Positions 10,363 to 19,479 of a stretch of DNA of 64,000 nucleotides are shown in pieces. The stretch comes from Pelagibacterium xiamenense (GTDB lineage: Bacteria > Pseudomonadota > Alphaproteobacteria > Rhizobiales > Devosiaceae), in NCBI RefSeq assembly GCF_021166475.1, contig NZ_JAJOYS010000001.1:1-64000 (forward strand), in the 5' to 3' direction. The first letter of the stretch is position 1, and every line of letters starts with the position of its first letter. Below the pieces are notes generated by a model. It was not told where the DNA came from, made no database searches, and saw only the letters and a program-made list of their open reading frames with translations. A program made the position numbers and the translations under genes.

Positions 10363-11949
10363 ATGAAAACCTCAAGGACGATTCTGGGCGGCGCGATCCT
10401 TGCCTTCGCCCTGACGCTTTCGGGCCCGGCATGGGCACAGGCCGATATCGATTTCGGCGACGACACCAGCACCTGGGCCAATGACGGCGAATGCGACGAT
10501 CCGCGTTTTGAGGGCGAAGGCGCCGCCAGCATCACCAGCCCGGTCGACCAGGGCCGCGACGCGGCGGACTGTCAGGCCGCCTACGAAGCGGGCACCGTGA
10601 CATATGTGGGCGAAGCCGAAGCGCCGGCGGCAACGGCATCGGCCGGTGACGACATCGATTTCGGTGACGATTCGGGCACCTGGGCCAACGACGGAGAGTG
10701 CGACGATCCGCGCTTCGGTGGCATGCTCGACAGCCACGAGATGGCCGACGCCACCGATTGCCGCTCGGCCTATGAGGCCGGCGACGTGACCTTCGAATCC
10801 CCCAACGTGACGAGCGGCGCGGTTCAACCCGCTGCCGACATCGATTTCGGCGACGATTCGGGCACCTGGGCCAATGACGGAGAGTGCGACGACCCGCGCT
10901 TCGGCGGCATGCTCGACAGCCACGAGATGGCCGACGCCACCGACTGCCGCTCGGCCTATGAGGCCGGCGACGTCACCTATCTCGGCGAAGGCGGCGACAT
11001 GGTCGCAGACGTCGATTTCGGTGACGATTCCGGGGAATGGGCCAATGACGGGGAATGCGACGACCCCCGTTTTGAAGGCGACGGTATGGGTGTGGCGCTC
11101 GACAGCCACTATATGGCCGATGCGTCCGACTGCGAGGCCGCTTACAACGCCGGCGCCATCGCGCTTGCCGGCGAGGGCGGGGACGATAACGGCGGCACGA
11201 CTATGGCTGGCGACATCGATTTCGGCGACGATTCCGGCCAGTGGGCCAATGACGGGGAATGCGACGATCCGCGCTTCGAAGGCGACGGCATGGGGGTCGC
11301 GATGGGCAGCCACAACATGGCCGACGCCACGGACTGCCAGGCGGCCCATGAAGAGGGCACGATCGTTTATGTCGGCGACCAGGCGGCGACCGACCCGATC
11401 GTCGTCGACGGCATCGATTTCGGCGACGATTCGGGCAGCTGGTCCAACGATGGCGAATGTGACGATCCGCGCTTCGAAGGCTCCGGCGTCGGCGTCGCGC
11501 TCGACGACCACCTGATGGCCGACGCCACCGATTGCTCCACCGCCTACCAGGACGGCACCGTCACGCTGGCTGCGGGCGGCAACGGGGACGTGCGCATCAA
11601 CTTCGGCGACGACTCCGGCGATTACGCCAATGACGGGGAATGCGACGACCCGCGGTTCGAGGGTCCCGGCATGTTCGAGACCACGCTCGACAGCCACCTC
11701 ATGGCCGACGCCAGCGATTGCGAAGCAGCCTATGACGAGGGCACCGTGACGCTCATCGAGGACGGCGACGACACCCGCATCAATTTCGGCGACGATTCCT
11801 CGGACGCCGCCTTCGACGGGGTCTGCGACGACCCGCGTTTCGTGGGCCGCGGTGGCGCACCCGAACTCTTTGCCCATAACGAGCTCGCCGACGCCTCCGA
11901 CTGCCAGGCAGCCTACGAGGCCGGCACGGTCACCTACGACCCGCAATAG
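10363..11949 (+). CDS. Secreted protein of eight tandem GECDDPRF-type repeats
   Basis: This protein has no named function that I recognise. Its 528 residues comprise a signal peptide (residues 1-26, MKTSRTILGG... to the AWAQA cleavage region) followed by nothing but eight repeats of about 57-69 residues. Each unit reads roughly (D/N)FGDDSG.WANDGECDDPRF, a glycine-rich or histidine-containing turn, then MADA.DC..AYEAGTVTY. Each unit has two conserved cysteines, suggesting one disulfide per unit, and is very acidic. Similar single units occur at the ends of other alphaproteobacterial exported proteins. The start is the ATG at 10363 behind AAGGGACG; the open frame upstream of it is not supported. 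Acidic loops could bind a metal such as calcium, but this is inference. A bidirectional terminator follows. Confidence 0.85.
   Translation: MKTSRTILGGAILAFALTLSGPAWAQADIDFGDDTSTWANDGECDDPRFEGEGAASITSPVDQGRDAADCQAAYEAGTVTYVGEAEAPAATASAGDDIDFGDDSGTWANDGECDDPRFGGMLDSHEMADATDCRSAYEAGDVTFESPNVTSGAVQPAADIDFGDDSGTWANDGECDDPRFGGMLDSHEMADATDCRSAYEAGDVTYLGEGGDMVADVDFGDDSGEWANDGECDDPRFEGDGMGVALDSHYMADASDCEAAYNAGAIALAGEGGDDNGGTTMAGDIDFGDDSGQWANDGECDDPRFEGDGMGVAMGSHNMADATDCQAAHEEGTIVYVGDQAATDPIVVDGIDFGDDSGSWSNDGECDDPRFEGSGVGVALDDHLMADATDCSTAYQDGTVTLAAGGNGDVRINFGDDSGDYANDGECDDPRFEGPGMFETTLDSHLMADASDCEAAYDEGTVTLIEDGDDTRINFGDDSSDAAFDGVCDDPRFVGRGGAPELFAHNELADASDCQAAYEAGTVTYDPQ
10444..11946 (+). repeat. Eight in-frame tandem repeats within the secreted protein
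   Basis: Units begin at about 10444, 10651, 10837, 11008, 11212, 11410, 11593 and 11776, with periods of 171-207 bases, all multiples of three. Units 2 and 3 are almost identical over about 140 bases at DNA level, indicating a recent duplication. Units 1, 7 and 8 are the most divergent. Confidence 0.9.
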
Positions 11950-11963
11950 CGGCGCCGGCAAAC

Positions 11964-11997
11964 AAAAAAAGCCGCGCTCCCCGGAGCGCGGCTTTTC
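11964..11997. terminator. Bidirectional terminator
   Basis: A 10-bp stem (GCCGCGCTCC at 11971-11980, GGAGCGCGGC at 11983-11992) is flanked by seven A on the left and TTTT on the right. It can serve both the repeat-protein gene and the converging TerB gene. Confidence 0.88.
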
Positions 11998-12017
11998 CGT
12001 TCCGGCCGTGAACGGGG

Positions 12018-12482
12018 TCAATCCTCGGGATAGTCGCCCTGCGGCGTACCGGCCCGTTTGGTCTGCGCCCGGAGGATCGTCCGGTCGCGCGAAGACACCC
12101 CGATCAGTTCCGCCACCCGCCAGACCATGTTGTCCTCGAGCTCGTGATTGGTGTCGTCGGCGAAAACCACCTGCCACATCATGCGGATGATCGCGATCTT
12201 CTCGTCGGGCTCGAGTTTTGTGAGCGCGTGGGTGAACTTGTAGAAGTCGACCGATTCGCGATCCTGCCGCTTGGCCTCCTCGATCAGCTTTTTCACGTCG
12301 CCGTCGCTGAGCCCGTAATGATCCTGCAGGATGCCCGAGATCATCTTGAATTCCTCGGGCCGGGCCTGCCCGTCCACCGCCGCCAGGTGCACAAGCACGG
12401 CTGCCACTGCAACCTCCGGCTCCTGCAAGGTTGCCGGCTCGGTATCCGGCTGCCGGAAAAGACGTGCAATGGTATCGAACAT
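12018..12482 (-). CDS. TerB-like (tellurite resistance TerB family) protein
   Basis: The 154-residue cytoplasmic protein starts MFDTIARLFR and then has an all-helical domain with the TerB pattern (AAVLVHLAAVDGQARPEE..., EEAKRQ, FADDTNHELEDNMVWRVAELIGVS). Paired acidic residues in the first and last helices are where TerB proteins bind metal. TerB-like proteins are linked to stress responses, but stand-alone members such as this have no defined role. The frame is open up to 12770, but the ATG at 12482, preceded by GTGGAG, marks where the family similarity begins. It is transcribed toward the terminator at 11964-11997. Confidence 0.8.
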   Translation of the reverse strand: MFDTIARLFRQPDTEPATLQEPEVAVAAVLVHLAAVDGQARPEEFKMISGILQDHYGLSDGDVKKLIEEAKRQDRESVDFYKFTHALTKLEPDEKIAIIRMMWQVVFADDTNHELEDNMVWRVAELIGVSSRDRTILRAQTKRAGTPQGDYPED

Positions 12483-12645
12483 GGCCGCAACTCCACTCAG
12501 GACGCAGCCAAAATGGTAAGCGGACCCCACTGACCGCTCAAGCAGGGCCCGCCCGCCCCCTGCGTACATTTTTTTGAGTGTGTGCCTGGCGCCACATCCG
12601 CGTGCCGCGCACGCCCAACTTGATCTATAATGACGGCCAAAGGTC

Positions 12646-13962
12646 ATGCTGGAGTCCGCCGCGCACGTGTACGCTTCTTTCAAATCCGCACTTGCTGCGC
12701 TTGCAGGCAGCTTCTGGTTCGTCCCGACGCTGATTGCACTGAGTCTTCTTCTGCTCGCGCTTGCGATCATCGCGGTAGACTCCCTCGACTATGTCTTCGG
12801 GATGCGCGATGCATGGTTCTTCCCCCGCTTCGGGCCCGAAGGTGCCCGCGCCGTCCTCACCACCATCGCCGGGGGCATGATGACGATGGCGAGCCTTGTG
12901 TTCTCGCTGACCTTTGTCGGCCTGACCCTGCTTGCCGGCCAGTTGGGCGCGCGCATTCTGATGTTCTTCATGCACGACAAAACGACCCAGTTCATGCTGG
13001 GGACCTTCGTGGGCGTGTTCCTGTTCGCGCTCACCGCGCTCGGAAACGTCTCCGAGCTTCAGGACGGGTTTGTCCCCAGCCTCACTGTTGCCGCGGCGAT
13101 CGGCCTGGCCACCCTCGCCTTCGGCCTCGTCATTTATTTTGTTCACCACATGGCCCTCTCGATCCAGGCCGACGTTATCGTCGCCGACCTTGGCGAGCGG
13201 TTCTGCCAGGCCATAGCGCGTATCGCACAAACCGCGGCGTCCTCCGACATTGCGGCCTCGCGAAAGGCCGAGTCTCTTTTTACCGATCTCGAAGGTGACC
13301 CCGTACCGGCACCGTCTTCAGGTTATATCCGTTATATCGACTACGACGCGCTCGTGGCCGCCGCGCGCAAGCGCGGGCTCCGCATCAGGCTCGTTGTGCG
13401 GCCCGACGACTATGTCCATCACGCGGGCCCGCTGATGTATGTAGAAGGCAGCGACGTCAATATCGGAGCCTTGGCCAAGACCATTCGGATGGGACAGCGT
13501 CGCGACATCCTTCAAGAAGCGACCTATGAGGCCCGGGCGCTCGTCGATGTGGCCCTCAGGGCGCTCTCACCGGGCATCAACGACCCCAACACGGCCGTCG
13601 CTGCCATCAACCAGCTCTCCGCCGGGCTTGTGGCGCTGACGCGGGCAGCCATCCCGCCCAACGTGCTGTTCGACCGCGAGGGCAATCCGGTCCTGATCAG
13701 GCCGCATCTTGGCGTTGCGCACTACCTCGACCTTGTCATTCCGACCCTGGCTCCTGTCCTGCGCAGCGACACCCTCGCCACGGAGGCCGTCATCGCCTTG
13801 CTGACGACGCTCCACCGCGTTGCGCGCGACCCCCTTGAAATTGAGGAGATCGAGCGCTGGCTGGGCGTCATTCGCGCCGATATTTCCAATTACGCGCTGC
13901 CCCTGGCCTTGATAGAGTGGTTGGAAAAAGCGTGCGAACTGGACAGCACGCCCGCACCCTAG
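12646..13962 (+). CDS. DUF2254 family membrane protein
   Basis: The 438-residue inner-membrane protein has four hydrophobic segments in its first ~170 residues (about 22-44, 72-98, 118-136, 145-168), the conserved MMTMASLVFSLTFV segment, and a large soluble C-terminal domain containing RALSPGINDPNTA, typical of DUF2254. The biochemical function of this family is unknown. An AAAGG lies close before the ATG. It diverges from the TerB-like gene across a 163-base gap and stands alone. Confidence 0.85.
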   Translation: MLESAAHVYASFKSALAALAGSFWFVPTLIALSLLLLALAIIAVDSLDYVFGMRDAWFFPRFGPEGARAVLTTIAGGMMTMASLVFSLTFVGLTLLAGQLGARILMFFMHDKTTQFMLGTFVGVFLFALTALGNVSELQDGFVPSLTVAAAIGLATLAFGLVIYFVHHMALSIQADVIVADLGERFCQAIARIAQTAASSDIAASRKAESLFTDLEGDPVPAPSSGYIRYIDYDALVAAARKRGLRIRLVVRPDDYVHHAGPLMYVEGSDVNIGALAKTIRMGQRRDILQEATYEARALVDVALRALSPGINDPNTAVAAINQLSAGLVALTRAAIPPNVLFDREGNPVLIRPHLGVAHYLDLVIPTLAPVLRSDTLATEAVIALLTTLHRVARDPLEIEEIERWLGVIRADISNYALPLALIEWLEKACELDSTPAP

Positions 13963-14010
13963 CGGGCGGCCCCACCGTCCTGGTTCGGGCCTGACCCTCG
14001 GCCCTGCCGC

Positions 14011-14247
14011 CTACGGCGCCTTGCTGCTGTCCATGTCCGCCAGCAGCGCTTGCGCCAGCGGCTTCGCATCGCTCGCCTGATCCTCCGGCACATCGATCGC
14101 GATGCCATCCGAAAGCCCGGTGCGGATGCCCGGCAGCCCGCCATCGGGAATGTCGCGCGGGGTGAACCCATGCGCCCTCAGGGCCGTAAGCAGGATGCGC
14201 GCAACCGATTCCTTTTCGACGTAAAGAATGGTCTCGTAATCGGTCAT
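14011..14247 (-). CDS. Small conserved protein, possibly DUF2007-like
   Basis: This 78-residue soluble protein (MTDYETILYVEKESVA...) has an alpha/beta pattern with AHGFTPRDIPDGG in the middle, resembling small DUF2007-type putative signal-transducing proteins, but I cannot confirm the family. The ATG at 14247 is chosen over 14286 because a strong GGAGGTG precedes it. It lies just after the sdh terminator on the same strand and probably has its own promoter or is reached by readthrough. Confidence 0.6.
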   Translation of the reverse strand: MTDYETILYVEKESVARILLTALRAHGFTPRDIPDGGLPGIRTGLSDGIAIDVPEDQASDAKPLAQALLADMDSSKAP

Positions 14248-14266
14248 CGCCCACCTCCGGGAAATA

Positions 14267-14302
14267 CAAAAGGGGCCCGCAGCCAAAAGCAGCGGACCCC
14301 TT
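14267..14302 (-). terminator. Terminator of the sdhCDAB operon
   Basis: On the reverse strand a stem of GGGGTCCGC pairing with GCGGGCCCC (one G-U) is followed by CTTTTGTATTT. It lies just past the sdhB stop. Confidence 0.8.
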
Positions 14303-14325
14303 CAAATATAAACCAAAATCGGCGT

Positions 14326-15111
14326 TTAGGCGACCTTGCGCTCGACCATCATCTTCTTGATCTCGGCAATCGCCTTGGCCGGGTTGAGCCCCTTCGGGCA
14401 CACCTTGGCGCAGTTCATAATCGTGTGGCAGCGATAGAGCCGGAACGGGTCTTCGAGATAGTCGAGCCGCTCGCTCGTCGCCTCGTCCCGGCTGTCGATG
14501 AGCCAGCGATAGGCCTGCAAAAGCACGGCCGGGCCCAGATACTTCTCCCCGTTCCACCAATAGGACGGGCACGAGGTCGAGCAGCATGCGCAAAGAATGC
14601 ATTCGTAAAGCCCGTCGAGCTTGGCCCGGTCATCGCGGCTCTGCAGCCATTCGGTATCCGGCGTCGGCGACTTGGTCTGCAGCCAGGGCTGCACCGATTT
14701 GTGCTGCTCGTAGAACGTCGAGAGATCCGGCACGAGGTCCTTGACCACCGGCATATGCGGCAAGGGATAGATCTTGATCGGCCCGTTGCCGACCTCGTCC
14801 ATGCCCTTGGTGCACGCCAGCGTATTGGCCCCGTCGATATTCATCGCGCACGATCCGCAAATGCCCTCGCGGCACGAGCGGCGCAGCGTCAGCGTCGGGT
14901 CGACGTTATTCTTGATCCACAAGAGCCCGTCGAGAATCATGGGCCCGCAATCGTCGAGATCGACGAAATAGGTATCGATCCGCGGATTGGCTTCGGTATC
15001 CGGGTCGTAGCGGTAAACGTGATATTCCCGCAGCCGCGTCGCACCTTCCGGCTTGGGCCACACTTTGCCCTTTTTGGGCCGGGAGCGCTTGTCGAGAAGT
15101 AGTTCAGCCAT
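14326..15111 (-). CDS. sdhB: Succinate dehydrogenase iron-sulfur subunit
   Basis: The 261-residue electron-transfer subunit of complex II carries electrons from FAD in SdhA to ubiquinone. It shows the three cluster motifs: CREGICGSC with a later Cys for the [2Fe-2S] cluster, [12 protein letters not shown] for the [4Fe-4S], and [17 protein letters not shown] for the [3Fe-4S]/[4Fe-4S] ligands. It acts peripherally on the cytoplasmic face of the membrane. It is the last gene of sdhCDAB, 15 bases after sdhA, and is followed by a terminator. Confidence 0.98.
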   Translation of the reverse strand: MAELLLDKRSRPKKGKVWPKPEGATRLREYHVYRYDPDTEANPRIDTYFVDLDDCGPMILDGLLWIKNNVDPTLTLRRSCREGICGSCAMNIDGANTLACTKGMDEVGNGPIKIYPLPHMPVVKDLVPDLSTFYEQHKSVQPWLQTKSPTPDTEWLQSRDDRAKLDGLYECILCACCSTSCPSYWWNGEKYLGPAVLLQAYRWLIDSRDEATSERLDYLEDPFRLYRCHTIMNCAKVCPKGLNPAKAIAEIKKMMVERKVA

Positions 15112-15126
15112 CTGCCATTCGCTCCC

Positions 15127-16929
15127 TTAGTAAACCCGCGCCTTGGGCGCGATTTTCGCCAGGTCGATCCCGTCGGTCAAAGGATCGACATGCACCGGCC
15201 GGTAATCGAGCGTCACATTGCCCGCCTCATCGACCCGCGACAGCGTATGCTTGCGCCAGTTCTCGTCGTCGCGGTCGGAGAAGTCTTCGCGCGCGTGCGC
15301 CCCGCGGCTTTCCTTGCGGGCCTCCGCCGAATAGACCGTCGTGATCGCGTTCGCCATGAGGTTTTCAAGCTCGAGCGTCTCGACGAGATCCGAGTTCCAG
15401 ATGAGCGACCGGTCGAAGACCTTGATGTCCTTGAGCTCGCCCCAGATCTCGGTAATCCGCCTGCAGCCGTTTTCGAGCGTTTCCTGCGTGCGGAACACGG
15501 CGGCGTCTTCCTGCATGGCACGCTGCATCTTGTCCCGGAGCTGCGCTGTCGGCGTGCCGCCATCGGCGTGCCGCAGCCTGTCGAACCGCGCCATGATCTT
15601 GTCTTCGGAAGCCTGGTTGACGTCTGGGATCGGCGCGTCGCGGTCGACGACCTCGCCGGCGCGGATCGCCGCCGCCCGCCCGAAGACCACGAGGTCGATG
15701 AGCGAATTGGACCCCAGCCGGTTCGCCCCGTGCACCGAGGCGCAACCCGCTTCGCCCACGGCCATCAGCCCCGGCACCGTCGCATCGGGTCCGCCGCGCG
15801 AGGGGTCGAGCACTTCGCCGTGATAATTGGTTGGCACACCGCCCATATTGTAGTGGACGGTCGGGATGACCGGGATCGGATCGCGGGTCAGATCGACGCC
15901 TGCGAAAATCTTTGCGCTCTCGGAAATCCCCGGCAGCCGCTCGTGCAGCACCGCCGGATCGAGATGGTCGAGATGCAGGAAGATATGGTCCTTCTTCGGC
16001 CCGACCCCGCGCCCCTCGCGGATTTCCATGGTCATGCAGCGGCTTACAACGTCGCGGCTGGCAAGATCCTTGGCATTGGGCGCATAGCGCTCCATGAACC
16101 GCTCGCCCTCGGAATTGACGAGATACCCGCCTTCCCCGCGCGCGCCCTCGGTAATGAGGCACCCCGAGCCGTAAATGCCCGTCGGGTGGAACTGGACGAA
16201 TTCCATGTCCTGCAAGGGCAGCCCGGCGCGCGCTACCATCCCGTTGCCGTCACCGGTGCACGTATGCGCCGAGGTGGCCGAGAAATACGCCCGCCCGTAC
16301 CCGCCAGTCGCCAGCACCACCATCTTGGCGCGGAACCGGTGGATCGTCCCATCATCGAGCTTCCAGGCGATGACGCCCTGGCAGACGCCGTCCTCGCTCA
16401 TCAAGAGATCGAGCGCGAAATACTCGACGAAGAACTCCGCATTGTTGCGCAAGCTCTGCCCGTAAAGGGTGTGGAGAATCGCGTGACCCGTCCGGTCGGC
16501 CGCCGCGCAGGTGCGTTGCACCGGGGGGCCGTCGCCATAATTCTGCATGTGCCCGCCGAAGGGGCGCTGATAGATCTTGCCCTCTTCGGTGCGCGAGAAC
16601 GGCACGCCGTAATGCTCGAGCTCGTAAACCGCCTGCGGCGCCTCGCGCGCGAGATATTCCATCGCGTCGTTGTCGCCCAGCCAGTCCGACCCCTTGACGG
16701 TGTCGTACATGTGCCACTGCCAGCTGTCGGGGCCCATGTTCGAAAGCGACGCCGCGATGCCGCCCTGCGCCGCGACCGTATGAGAACGTGTCGGGAAGAC
16801 CTTGGTCACGCAGGCGGTCTTGAACCCCTGCTCGGCCATGCCAAGCGTCGCGCGCAACCCGGCGCCGCCCGCCCCCACGACGACGACGTCATAGGCGTGA
16901 TCGATGATCGGATAAGCTTGAGAAGCCAT
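15127..16929 (-). CDS. sdhA: Succinate dehydrogenase flavoprotein subunit
   Basis: The 600-residue catalytic subunit oxidises succinate to fumarate. It shows the FAD-binding [12 protein letters not shown] near residue 17, [10 protein letters not shown] with the histidine that covalently holds FAD in the family, the active-site HPTGIYGSG region, and the C-terminal GARHAREDF-like segment ([14 protein letters not shown]). Length is normal. It lies between sdhD (9-base gap) and sdhB in the operon. Confidence 0.98.
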   Translation of the reverse strand: MASQAYPIIDHAYDVVVVGAGGAGLRATLGMAEQGFKTACVTKVFPTRSHTVAAQGGIAASLSNMGPDSWQWHMYDTVKGSDWLGDNDAMEYLAREAPQAVYELEHYGVPFSRTEEGKIYQRPFGGHMQNYGDGPPVQRTCAAADRTGHAILHTLYGQSLRNNAEFFVEYFALDLLMSEDGVCQGVIAWKLDDGTIHRFRAKMVVLATGGYGRAYFSATSAHTCTGDGNGMVARAGLPLQDMEFVQFHPTGIYGSGCLITEGARGEGGYLVNSEGERFMERYAPNAKDLASRDVVSRCMTMEIREGRGVGPKKDHIFLHLDHLDPAVLHERLPGISESAKIFAGVDLTRDPIPVIPTVHYNMGGVPTNYHGEVLDPSRGGPDATVPGLMAVGEAGCASVHGANRLGSNSLIDLVVFGRAAAIRAGEVVDRDAPIPDVNQASEDKIMARFDRLRHADGGTPTAQLRDKMQRAMQEDAAVFRTQETLENGCRRITEIWGELKDIKVFDRSLIWNSDLVETLELENLMANAITTVYSAEARKESRGAHAREDFSDRDDENWRKHTLSRVDEAGNVTLDYRPVHVDPLTDGIDLAKIAPKARVY

Positions 16930-16938
16930 AGATTGGGT

Positions 16939-17286
16939 CTAACCTCCGAAGGCCAGGACGAGCACCGAGAGGACGCCGATGGCCCCCACGATCACGGCGA
17001 ATGCGGTATTGAGCCCCATGCAGAGTTTATGCATCGACGGGGTGTGGATGTAGTCCTCGATCACCTCGCCCATGCCGATCCGCATGTGAACGAGCACGGA
17101 GGCGAAGAGAACCAGCGTCAGGACGAAAACGAACGGGTTCGAAAACGTCGCCGCCATCGTCGCGCGGTCCGCGCCCGCAAGCGAAACGACAAGCCAGATC
17201 AAAAAGCCGACGAGGAAGATGTTGAGAAAGGCCGTCACCCGCTGCTGGATGAAGGTGCCGGTGCCTTTTTTCCCGTGTGCGCTCAA
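16939..17286 (-). CDS. sdhD: Succinate dehydrogenase membrane anchor subunit
   Basis: The 115-residue protein has three membrane helices (about 27-45, 53-73, 88-112) and the motif SVLVHMRIGMGEVIEDYIH, whose first His is the probable heme b ligand. With SdhC it anchors complex II and forms the quinone site. It lies 9 bases after the sdhC stop and 9 bases before the sdhA start. Confidence 0.93.
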   Translation of the reverse strand: MSAHGKKGTGTFIQQRVTAFLNIFLVGFLIWLVVSLAGADRATMAATFSNPFVFVLTLVLFASVLVHMRIGMGEVIEDYIHTPSMHKLCMGLNTAFAVIVGAIGVLSVLVLAFGG

Positions 17287-17295
17287 TTTATCCTC

Positions 17296-17679
17296 CTAGA
17301 ACCAGACAAAGAGCGCCCAGCACACCAGCGTGGCCAGCGCGGAAAAGACGAGGGTCGCCACCGAGATCATCTCGCGCGACGCCGGATCGAACGCGGACCC
17401 GGTGTCCCAGACGAAATGCTTGATGCCTCCGGCCATGTGCTGAAACAGCGTCCAGGTATAGAGGAACAGCCCGATCTGGATGAGCCAGTGCCCGAAGAAC
17501 CCGTTGACCGCCGCGAGCTGGTCCTGCCCCAGCGCCGCGGCGCCCAGCCAGAGGATGAAGAGCAGTGTCCCGATATAAAGCCCGATCCCCAGAATGCGGT
17601 GGAGGATCGAGAGCGTCATCGTCAGCGTAAAACGCCAGACGGAAAGATGCGGGGAGGTCGGTCTGAACGAAGAAGCCAT
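17296..17679 (-). CDS. sdhC: Succinate dehydrogenase cytochrome b556 subunit
   Basis: The 127-residue membrane protein begins MASSFRPTSPHLSVWRF and contains the family signature SILHRILGIG and the heme-binding FQHMAGGIKHFVWD. It has three membrane helices. The frame is open to 17784, but the ATG at 17679 is preceded by GAGGA and matches family starts. An overlapping frame at 17288-17755 is a shadow. It is the first gene of the operon. The AT-rich gap 17680-17953 should hold promoters for sdh and for the divergent Nudix gene. Confidence 0.95.
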   Translation of the reverse strand: MASSFRPTSPHLSVWRFTLTMTLSILHRILGIGLYIGTLLFILWLGAAALGQDQLAAVNGFFGHWLIQIGLFLYTWTLFQHMAGGIKHFVWDTGSAFDPASREMISVATLVFSALATLVCWALFVWF

Positions 17680-17953
17680 GCGTGTCCTCGACTTGCCCTC
17701 GATTGGCCGGGGAGGGATGGTACGCCGGTTGGCCGGCGCGTGATTGTTGCGCCAACTTCTAGCCCTGCTTTCCCCATTCGTCAAAGGGCGCGCGATAGGT
17801 CTTTGGTCTGAAAACGCGTCATTTTTCCGTCGCTAAAATATTGATTGTTATAGTCATATTTCCTACTGACGCTGGACAGACAGCGCTAAGTCGCGGCAAA
17901 TGTGAGAAAATGTCAGCCAGGTTTACCTACAACGTAAAGTGAGGCCGCAATTG

Positions 17954-18529
17954 ATGGACGCCATCAGGAAAAGCGCGAAAAAAATCCGCCACGCCGGTTG
18001 GGGTACGCTCACGGAATACGAGATCGGCTATCGGCACGCTGACGGCACAGAGCAGAACCTCACGCGCGAGGTCTACGATCACGGCCACGCCGCGGCGGTT
18101 CTGCTGGTCGATGCCGAGGCGCGGGAATTGACGCTGGTGCGCCAGTTTCGCATGGGCGCCTACGTCAATGGCGACGCCGATCCCCATCTGCTCGAAGTCT
18201 GCGCCGGCCTGCTCGATGGCGATACGCCCGAAGCGTGCGCCAGAAAGGAAGCGATCGAGGAAACCGGCATCGCCCCCAAAACGCTTGGCCACGCTTTCGA
18301 TCTCTATGCCAGCCCGGGCTCCCTGACCGAGAAGGTCCACTGCTTCCTCGGCAGCTATGACGCAACCTGCCGCGTCTCCGACGGTGGCGGGCTCCGCCAC
18401 GAAGGCGAGGACATCGAGGTGGTCACAATCCCCTTCGCCGACGCGCTCGCCATGACGCGTAATGGCATTATTGTCGACGCCAAGACCGTCGCGCTCATCC
18501 AGTATGCCGCGCTCGAGGGGCTGCTCTAG
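17954..18529 (+). CDS. NUDIX hydrolase, NudK/ADP-ribose pyrophosphatase type
   Basis: The 191-residue cytoplasmic enzyme should split a nucleoside diphosphate linked to a sugar, such as GDP-mannose or ADP-ribose. The Nudix box is AGLLDGDTPE followed by RKEAIEETG, in the spacing seen in NudK-type proteins. Preceding strands (LVRQFRMGAY) and the late FYASPG-like segment (LYASPGSLTEKVHCF) are also typical of the subgroup. ATG 17954 is chosen over GTG 17939 because GTGAGG then forms a ribosome site. Its stop codon overlaps the stop of the converging marR gene in the tetranucleotide CTAG. Confidence 0.88.
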   Translation: MDAIRKSAKKIRHAGWGTLTEYEIGYRHADGTEQNLTREVYDHGHAAAVLLVDAEARELTLVRQFRMGAYVNGDADPHLLEVCAGLLDGDTPEACARKEAIEETGIAPKTLGHAFDLYASPGSLTEKVHCFLGSYDATCRVSDGGGLRHEGEDIEVVTIPFADALAMTRNGIIVDAKTVALIQYAALEGLL

Positions 18530-18981
18530 TCGTCCGCACGCGCAGCCTCGGGTCCCACCCCCAGTTCTCGCGCCAGCGCTCCGGCGGTTGCCCTCAGCCC
18601 ACGCCATTCCTCCTCGCCGAGCCCCTCAAAGAGGTCCATGAGAACTGCCTCGCGCGCAGCGCACGCCGCCTCGACCGCCGCGAGCCCCTGCTCGGTCACC
18701 GCGAGCACGCTCGTGCGCCGGTCCCGGCCTTCGACCCGCCGCGCCAGCCCCCGCTGCACCAGCCCCTCGACGAGCCGCGAGGCCGTTGGCACGCTGATCC
18801 TCTCATGGGCCGCCAGCCGCCCGATGGTATCGGCTTTGAGATAGTGGATTACCGAAAGCGCCTGGAGCTGCGCCGCGCTGCAACCGGTCTGCCGGTCCGC
18901 CGCCTGCAACGCACGGTCCAGCGGCAGAACGATCCGGTGCAGCAATTGCAGCGCCCGCGTCTTGTGGAGGTCCGCCACCAA
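18526..18981 (-). CDS. MarR family transcriptional regulator
   Basis: The 151-residue winged-helix regulator has the recognition region TIGRLAAHERISVPTASRLVEGLVQRGLARR followed by the wing RDRRTSVLAVTEQG, classic for MarR. It is divergent from the VOC gene at 19061. The 79-base gap holds a 27-bp palindrome that is the likely operator, so it probably controls itself and the VOC gene. The inducing ligand is unknown. It ends convergently with the Nudix gene. Confidence 0.9.
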   Translation of the reverse strand: MVADLHKTRALQLLHRIVLPLDRALQAADRQTGCSAAQLQALSVIHYLKADTIGRLAAHERISVPTASRLVEGLVQRGLARRVEGRDRRTSVLAVTEQGLAAVEAACAAREAVLMDLFEGLGEEEWRGLRATAGALARELGVGPEAARADD

Positions 18982-18994
18982 TCCCTCTTTTCAT

Positions 18995-19021
18995 TAGCCA
19001 TGCTAATTGTTAGCATAGCTA
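18995..19021. promoter_or_regulatory. Probable MarR operator (27-bp palindrome)
   Basis: The sequence follows TAGC-N-ATGCTAA-N3-TTAGCAT-N-GCTA, with symmetric arms apart from the N positions. It lies 14 bases before the marR start and 40 bases before the VOC start, where a repressor could block both promoters. Confidence 0.75.
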
Positions 19022-19060
19022 TATATTTGAAACGGGTAAAGCCGCAGGGAGGGCTGTTCC

Positions 19061-19468
19061 ATGGAGTTTCACCGAGGCCGCCTTATCGACCACTTGCATT
19101 TGCGCGTCTCCGATCTCGAAAAAAGCCGCGCGTTCTACCGCGCGGTGCTCAACGCCGTTGGCCGCGACATCACCTTCGAAACCGACGCGTTCTTTGTGGC
19201 CGACGAACTCTTCATCGACAAGGCAACGAACGACACAAGCCGCTGCCACCTTGCCTTTCAGGCCCCCGACGAAGCCACCGTCGCCCGCTTTCATGCTGCC
19301 GGCCTCGCCAATGGCGGCACCGACAACGGCGCCCCCGGCGAGCGCCCCTATCACCCGGGCTATTATGCCGCCTATATCTTCGACCCCGACGGCAACAATC
19401 TCGAAGCGGTCTATCACGGCCCTGCCGATCGCAGCGCCGAGTCGGTCGTCATCACGACGCCCGGATAA
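19061..19468 (+). CDS. VOC family (glyoxalase/bleomycin-resistance fold) protein
   Basis: The 135-residue protein has the paired beta-alpha-beta-beta-beta units of the vicinal oxygen chelate fold: DHLHLRVSDLEKSRAFYRAVL at the start and YAAYIFDPDGNNLEAVYH at the end. The histidine near residue 11 and the glutamate in NNLEAV are the usual metal ligands. The reaction is not predictable; such genes under MarR control often act on toxic or aromatic compounds. No strong GGAGG is seen, but CAGGGAGGGCTG lies about 10 bases before the ATG. Confidence 0.85.
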   Translation: MEFHRGRLIDHLHLRVSDLEKSRAFYRAVLNAVGRDITFETDAFFVADELFIDKATNDTSRCHLAFQAPDEATVARFHAAGLANGGTDNGAPGERPYHPGYYAAYIFDPDGNNLEAVYHGPADRSAESVVITTPG

Positions 19469-19479
19469 AGAAGGACGAG

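Noticed and set aside
10444-11946. Regularly repeated sequence that could be mistaken for a CRISPR array
   Set aside because: Units are about 180 bases with no short identical direct repeats and unique spacers, and all lie in one coding frame with a signal peptide.
12482-12770. Extended start of the TerB-like protein to 12770
   Set aside because: The upstream part overlaps the DUF2254 gene on the other strand and has no TerB similarity. The ATG at 12482 has a ribosome site.
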